Assembly (NCBI GenBank): GCA_023418355.1
Contig: JAEZZU010000174.1
Coordinates: 1-8,998 of the forward strand
Reading direction: 5' to 3'
Source of the DNA: Pseudomonadota bacterium
GTDB taxonomy: Bacteria > Pseudomonadota > Gammaproteobacteria > Burkholderiales > Burkholderiaceae_C
DNA: 8,998 nucleotides
A model generated the notes under the pieces. The model saw only the letters and a program-made list of their open reading frames with translations. It searched no databases and was not told the DNA's origin. Made by a program: the position numbers and the translations under genes. Shown in pieces: positions 5,551 through 8,998 of the stretch; positions within the stretch are counted from its first letter, which is position 1; each line of letters opens with the position of its first letter.

Positions 5551-6531
5551 TCAGACGCTGGAGGCATTGAGCTGCTTGAGCGCCTCACGCTCCAGCGCTG
5601 TGGACTCGCTGGCAAATGCCTTGTAGTCCGCGCTGTTCATATAGATAGGCAGCATTTCGAAGCGCTTGAGCATGGCTTGGTAGCTTTCCATCTCCATGGC
5701 CTGCTTGAAGGCGTCGTGCAGCTTGGCCTGCACCTGTGCAGGCATGCCCTTGGGACCGACCAGACCAAAGGGCGAATACTGGGTCGTGGGCAGGCCCAGC
5801 TCTATCAGTGTGGGGGTGTTGGGCAAGGTGGGCAGGCGCTTTTCGGTCCAGACGTTCAGCGCCACCATGCGGCCCTCGTCCACATAGGGAATCACGGCAC
5901 TGGTGTCCGCTGCCACCATGACTTCTCCGGCCATGGTCGCGCGCATCAGCTCGGCCGAGCCCTTGTAGGGCACGTGCACCACCTCCAGACCCAGCTGCTG
6001 GGCAATGATGGCGCTGGTCACGTGGGGCGAGGTGTAGGTGCCGGTATTGCCAATAGTGAGCTTGCCCGGATTGGCCTTGGCCCAGGCCACCACATTCTCC
6101 CAGGACTTCAGGCCCGACTGGGTGCTGGCCACCATGCAGAACGCGTAGCCTGTGACGTTGAGGATGTAGCTCAGATCTTCCACAGGGTTCCATTTCAGCC
6201 CCGTGGTGAAAGGCAGGCGCATCACGCTCATGGGCAGCTGCGCAATGGTGTAGCCATCAGCGGGAGTGGACTGCAGCTGCGACGCAGGCAAAGAGCCCGA
6301 AGCGCCGGGGCGGTTTTCCACAATGATGGGCTGCCCCAGAATCTTGGAAGCGTTTTCCGCCAGCTGGCGCATGGTGATGTCCGTGGGGCCACCCGCTGGA
6401 AATGCCACCACCAGCTTGATCGCACGGCGGGGAAAGCTGTCATCGGCCCATGTCAGAGCAGGCATGCCGGCCAATGTACCTGCCATGGCGGCAAGCCCTG
6501 CCTGCAGGCAGGTTCTGCGACGCATTGTCAT
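5551..6531 (-). CDS. Bug/TctC-type tripartite tricarboxylate transporter substrate-binding protein
   Basis: Bug proteins are periplasmic solute receptors, best known from Bordetella and very numerous in Burkholderiales. They bind carboxylates or other small solutes, sometimes feeding a TctAB membrane pair. I chose the ATG at 6531 (326 residues) because GGGAG lies nine bases before it; the in-frame ATG at 6555 has no ribosome site, and ATG 6525 is a further option. The N-terminus MTMRRRTCLQAGLAA resembles a twin-arginine signal, with cleavage near TWA-DD (29/30). Family motifs include FPAGGPTD (44-51), VENRPGASG (71-79), ADGYT (91-95), GNTGTYTSPH (161-170), VPYKGSAEL (187-195) and LPTLPNTPTLIELGLP (233-248). 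No tctA or tctB gene is adjacent, so it is an orphan receptor as seen here. The ligand cannot be predicted. It is read convergently with the DUF192 gene and followed by a terminator. Confidence 0.93.
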   Translation of the reverse strand: MTMRRRTCLQAGLAAMAGTLAGMPALTWADDSFPRRAIKLVVAFPAGGPTDITMRQLAENASKILGQPIIVENRPGASGSLPASQLQSTPADGYTIAQLPMSVMRLPFTTGLKWNPVEDLSYILNVTGYAFCMVASTQSGLKSWENVVAWAKANPGKLTIGNTGTYTSPHVTSAIIAQQLGLEVVHVPYKGSAELMRATMAGEVMVAADTSAVIPYVDEGRMVALNVWTEKRLPTLPNTPTLIELGLPTTQYSPFGLVGPKGMPAQVQAKLHDAFKQAMEMESYQAMLKRFEMLPIYMNSADYKAFASESTALEREALKQLNASSV

Positions 6532-6588
6532 TATCTTTGTCTCCCATTTCGTCATTGAACGACATTCAGTCTAGGAGCAGATACGCGC

Positions 6589-6623
6589 AAAACCCTCCCC
6601 AGAAAACCCTTAAGGGAAAACCC
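6589..6623. repeat. Three heptamer boxes with 14-bp period upstream of the Bug gene
   Basis: AAAACCC occurs at 6589-6595, 6603-6609 and 6617-6623, each start exactly 14 bp after the last (GGGTTTT on the coding strand, with 7-bp spacers). A 10-bp palindrome, CCCTTAAGGG (6607-6616), spans the second spacer. The array lies 58-92 bp upstream of the start codon at 6531, where an activator or repressor site would be expected. Regular heptamer arrays of this kind suit a multimeric DNA-binding regulator. No regulator is present in the window to pair with it. Confidence 0.45.
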
Positions 6624-6651
6624 ATTGCACAACGCATATGGAAGAAAGCAC

Positions 6652-6747
6652 AAAAAAAAGAGAGCTGCTTGCGCTTGATTTACATGGTTTTCAGACACTT
6701 TTCATTCTGAAAACCAGCAAACATCTGCGCAAGCAGCTCTTGTTTTT
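6652..6747 (-). terminator. Large nested hairpin terminator downstream of isocitrate dehydrogenase
   Basis: A perfect 14-bp outer inverted repeat (6661-6674 with 6727-6740, AGAGCTGCTTGCGC) encloses a perfect 10-bp inner one (6686-6695 with 6706-6715, GGTTTTCAGA), with a 10-base loop. The two unpaired arms between them are exactly 11 bases each. On the minus strand the outer stem is followed by eight Ts (6652-6659), giving an intrinsic terminator for the isocitrate dehydrogenase transcript, which stops 52 bp earlier. The opposite flank carries TTTTT (6743-6747), so the A and T tracts could also pair or support termination in both directions. It is much larger than a standard terminator. Confidence 0.8.
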
Positions 6748-6792
6748 GATGATCTGCAGCCCGGTCAGGCCACAGATCAAGCGCTCAGGCCA

Positions 6793-8998
6793 TCAGGCCT
6801 TCAGCGACTCCACCACGGTGTTGAAGGTGGTGCTGGGGCGCATCACAGCGTCCAGCTTGGACAGATCGGGCAGGTAGTAACCGCCGATGTCAGCAGGCTT
6901 GCCCTGTACGGCCAGCAGCTCCTGCACGATCTTGGCTTCGTTCTCCGCCAGGTACTTGGCCAGGGAAGCGAACTTGGCAGCCTGTTCGGCGTCTTCGGTC
7001 TGGTGGGCGAGAGCCTGTGCCCAGAACAGGGTCAGGTAGAACTGCGAGCCACGGTTGTCGATCTGGCCTACCTTGCGCGAAGGCGACTTGTTCTCATCCA
7101 GCAGACGGCCGGTCGCCTGGTCCAGCGTCTTGGCCAGCAGCTTGGCGCGGGCATTGTTTTCCTTGATGCCCAGGTCTTCCAGCGACACGGCCAGCGCCAG
7201 GAATTCACCCAGCGAGTCCCAGCGCAGGAAGTTCTCTTCCACCAGCTGCTGCACGTGCTTGGGCGCGGAACCGCCTGCACCGGTTTCGTACATGCCGCCA
7301 CCTGCCATCAGAGGCACGATGGACAGCATCTTGGCCGATGTACCCAGTTCCTTGATGGGGAACAGGTCGGTCAGGTAGTCGCGCAGGATGTTGCCGGTCA
7401 CCGAGATGGTGTCCAGACCGCGCACCACGCGCTCCAGGGTGTAACGCATGGCGCGCACCTGGCTCATGATCTGGATGTCCAGACCGGTAGTGTCGTAGTC
7501 CTTCAGGTACTTTTCGACCTTCTTGATCAGCTCGGCTTCGTGGGGGCGATAGGGGTCCAGCCAGAACACGGCAGGCATGCCGGAGTTGCGTGCACGGGTC
7601 ACGGCCAGCTTCACCCAGTCACGGATGGCAGCGTCCTTGACCTGGCACATGCGCCAGATGTCGCCCTCTTCCACGTTCTGGGAGAGCAGCACTTCACCCG
7701 TGTCGATATCCACGATGTTGGCCACGCCGTCTTCGGAGATTTCGAAAGTCTTGTCGTGCGAGCCGTATTCCTCGGCCTTCTGCGCCATCAGGCCCACGTT
7801 AGGCACGGTGCCCATGGTGCGGGGGTCGAAGTTGCCGTGCCACTTGCAGAAGTTGATCATCTCCTGATAGATGCGGGCAAAGGTCGACTCGGGCATCACG
7901 GCCTTGCAGTCGTACTGCTTGCCGTCAGCGCCCCACATCTTGCCGCCAGCGCGAATCATCGCGGGCATGGAGGCATCCACGATCACGTCGTTGGGCGAGT
8001 GGAAGTTGGTGATGCCCTTGGCAGAGTCCACCATGGCCAGCGCAGGACGGTGTTCCTGGCAGGCGTGCAGGTCGCGGATGATTTCTTCACGCTTGGAAGC
8101 AGGCAGGGTCTCGATCTTTTCGTAGAGCGTAGCCATGCCGTTGTTCACGTTGATGCCCAGCTCGTCAAACAGCTTGCCGTGCTTCTCGAAGGCTTCCTTG
8201 TAGTAGATCTTCACACAGTGACCGAACACGATGGGGTGCGAGACCTTCATCATCGTGGCCTTCACGTGCAGCGAGAACAGGATGCCCGCTTCCTTGCAGT
8301 CTTCCAGCTCCTTTTCGTAGAAGTCGCACAGCGCCTTCTTGCTCATGAACATGGAGTCGATGATCTCGCCGTCCTTGAGCGCGACCTTTTCCTTCAGAAC
8401 AATGGTCTTGCCGGACTTGGTCTCCAGCACCATCTTCACGTTGCGCGCCTTGTCCAGGGTCATGGACTTTTCGCCATGGTAGAAGTCGCCTTCGTGCATG
8501 TGGGACACGTGGGTCTGCGACCAGGGCTTCCACTCACCCATGGAGTGGGGGTTCTTGCGGGCGTAGTTCTTCACCGCGGCAGGTGCGCGGCGGTCAGAGT
8601 TGCCTTCGCGCAGCACGGGGTTCACGGCCGAGCCCAGGCACTTGGAATAGCGGGCCTTGATTTCCTTTTCCTGCTCGTTGCTGGGGTTCTCGGGATAGTC
8701 AGGCACCTTGTAACCCTTGGCCTGCAATTCCTTGATGGCAGCGGTCAGCTGGGCCACAGACGCCGAGATGTTGGGCAGCTTGATGATGTTGGCATCAGGC
8801 TCCAGCGTCTTCTTGCCCAGTTCGGACAGCGAGTTGGGCACGCGCTGCTCTTCCGTCAGATAGTCTGGGAACTCACCCAGAATGCGCGCAGCGACCGAGA
8901 TGTCGCTGGTTTCGACATTCACGCCAGCGGTGGAAGCAAAAGCTTGCACAACGGGCAAGAATGCACTGGTGGCCAGACGGGGAGCTTCATCCGTCAGG
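6793..8998 (-). CDS. icd: Monomeric NADP-dependent isocitrate dehydrogenase (5' end cut by window edge)
   Basis: This enzyme catalyses oxidative decarboxylation of isocitrate to 2-oxoglutarate with NADP+ in the TCA cycle, in the cytoplasm. It is the single-chain (about 740-residue, type II) isocitrate dehydrogenase, unrelated in length to the homodimeric Icd. The open frame continues past an internal TTG at 8958 to the window edge, giving 734 visible residues beginning LTDEAPRLATSAF. By comparison with the Azotobacter vinelandii enzyme about nine residues (near MSTPKIIYT) are missing. Hallmarks in order are NPVLREGNSDRRAP, KATMMKVS (active-site Lys), DVIVDASMPAMIR (metal/substrate Asp), MAQKAEEYGSHDKTF, GNILRDYLTDLFP (Arg and two metal-binding Asp), GAGGSAPKH (NADP-binding His) and LRWDSLGEF. 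All expected active-site residues appear intact. The gene is followed by the large hairpin terminator at 6652-6747, and its promoter lies outside the window to the right. Confidence 0.97.
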   Translation of the reverse strand, partial: LTDEAPRLATSAFLPVVQAFASTAGVNVETSDISVAARILGEFPDYLTEEQRVPNSLSELGKKTLEPDANIIKLPNISASVAQLTAAIKELQAKGYKVPDYPENPSNEQEKEIKARYSKCLGSAVNPVLREGNSDRRAPAAVKNYARKNPHSMGEWKPWSQTHVSHMHEGDFYHGEKSMTLDKARNVKMVLETKSGKTIVLKEKVALKDGEIIDSMFMSKKALCDFYEKELEDCKEAGILFSLHVKATMMKVSHPIVFGHCVKIYYKEAFEKHGKLFDELGINVNNGMATLYEKIETLPASKREEIIRDLHACQEHRPALAMVDSAKGITNFHSPNDVIVDASMPAMIRAGGKMWGADGKQYDCKAVMPESTFARIYQEMINFCKWHGNFDPRTMGTVPNVGLMAQKAEEYGSHDKTFEISEDGVANIVDIDTGEVLLSQNVEEGDIWRMCQVKDAAIRDWVKLAVTRARNSGMPAVFWLDPYRPHEAELIKKVEKYLKDYDTTGLDIQIMSQVRAMRYTLERVVRGLDTISVTGNILRDYLTDLFPIKELGTSAKMLSIVPLMAGGGMYETGAGGSAPKHVQQLVEENFLRWDSLGEFLALAVSLEDLGIKENNARAKLLAKTLDQATGRLLDENKSPSRKVGQIDNRGSQFYLTLFWAQALAHQTEDAEQAAKFASLAKYLAENEAKIVQELLAVQGKPADIGGYYLPDLSKLDAVMRPSTTFNTVVESLKA

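Noticed and set aside
5506..6558. 350-codon plus-strand frame
   Set aside because: It is antisense to the Bug receptor gene, His/Gly/Arg-rich and without known motifs.
8956..8958. TTG at 8958 as the start of isocitrate dehydrogenase
   Set aside because: The frame stays open to the window edge and the 13 residues before this TTG match the conserved N-terminus of the monomeric enzyme, so the true start is outside the window.

Overview
The window is about 9 kb of GC-rich bacterial chromosome. Its gene content (a monomeric NADP-isocitrate dehydrogenase, a Bug/TctC periplasmic binding protein, a Sbp-type sulfate binder) and protein style suggest a betaproteobacterium of the order Burkholderiales, most likely family Comamonadaceae and plausibly Comamonas. 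That placement is inference from gene content, not from a marker gene. Most of the window is ordinary housekeeping sequence. I found no tRNA, rRNA, CRISPR array, insertion sequence or phage gene.

Layout, left to right. (1) 1-955, minus: a periplasmic sulfate/thiosulfate-binding protein, cut by the left edge, with an AT-rich promoter region to its right (about 1019-1078). (2) 1273-3870, minus: a compact cluster read right to left. It encodes a small single-pass protein with an N-terminal zinc ribbon, a lipoprotein, and a multi-pass membrane protein with a C-terminal zinc ribbon of identical cysteine spacing. A candidate promoter lies near 3925-3954, a hairpin lies in the leader of the last gene, and a strong terminator lies at 1269-1290. 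(3) 4027-4911, minus: a pirin-family metal-binding cupin, divergent across 93 bp from (4) 5005-5484, plus: an exported DUF192 protein. (5) 5551-6531, minus: a Bug/TctC-type solute-binding protein, convergent with the DUF192 gene and separated from it by a hairpin terminator. (6) 6793 to the right edge, minus: monomeric NADP-dependent isocitrate dehydrogenase, missing only about nine N-terminal residues, with an unusual large nested hairpin terminator.

The genes do not form one pathway. Sulfur uptake, organic-acid binding and the TCA-cycle enzyme are independent metabolic units. The only candidate for an uncharacterised system is the three-gene zinc-ribbon/lipoprotein/membrane-protein cluster. 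Its parts look like an envelope-associated assembly, but its function cannot be read from the sequence. Non-coding structures worth a second look are the nested inverted repeat after the isocitrate dehydrogenase gene and three GGGTTTT boxes at an exact 14-bp period upstream of the Bug gene.
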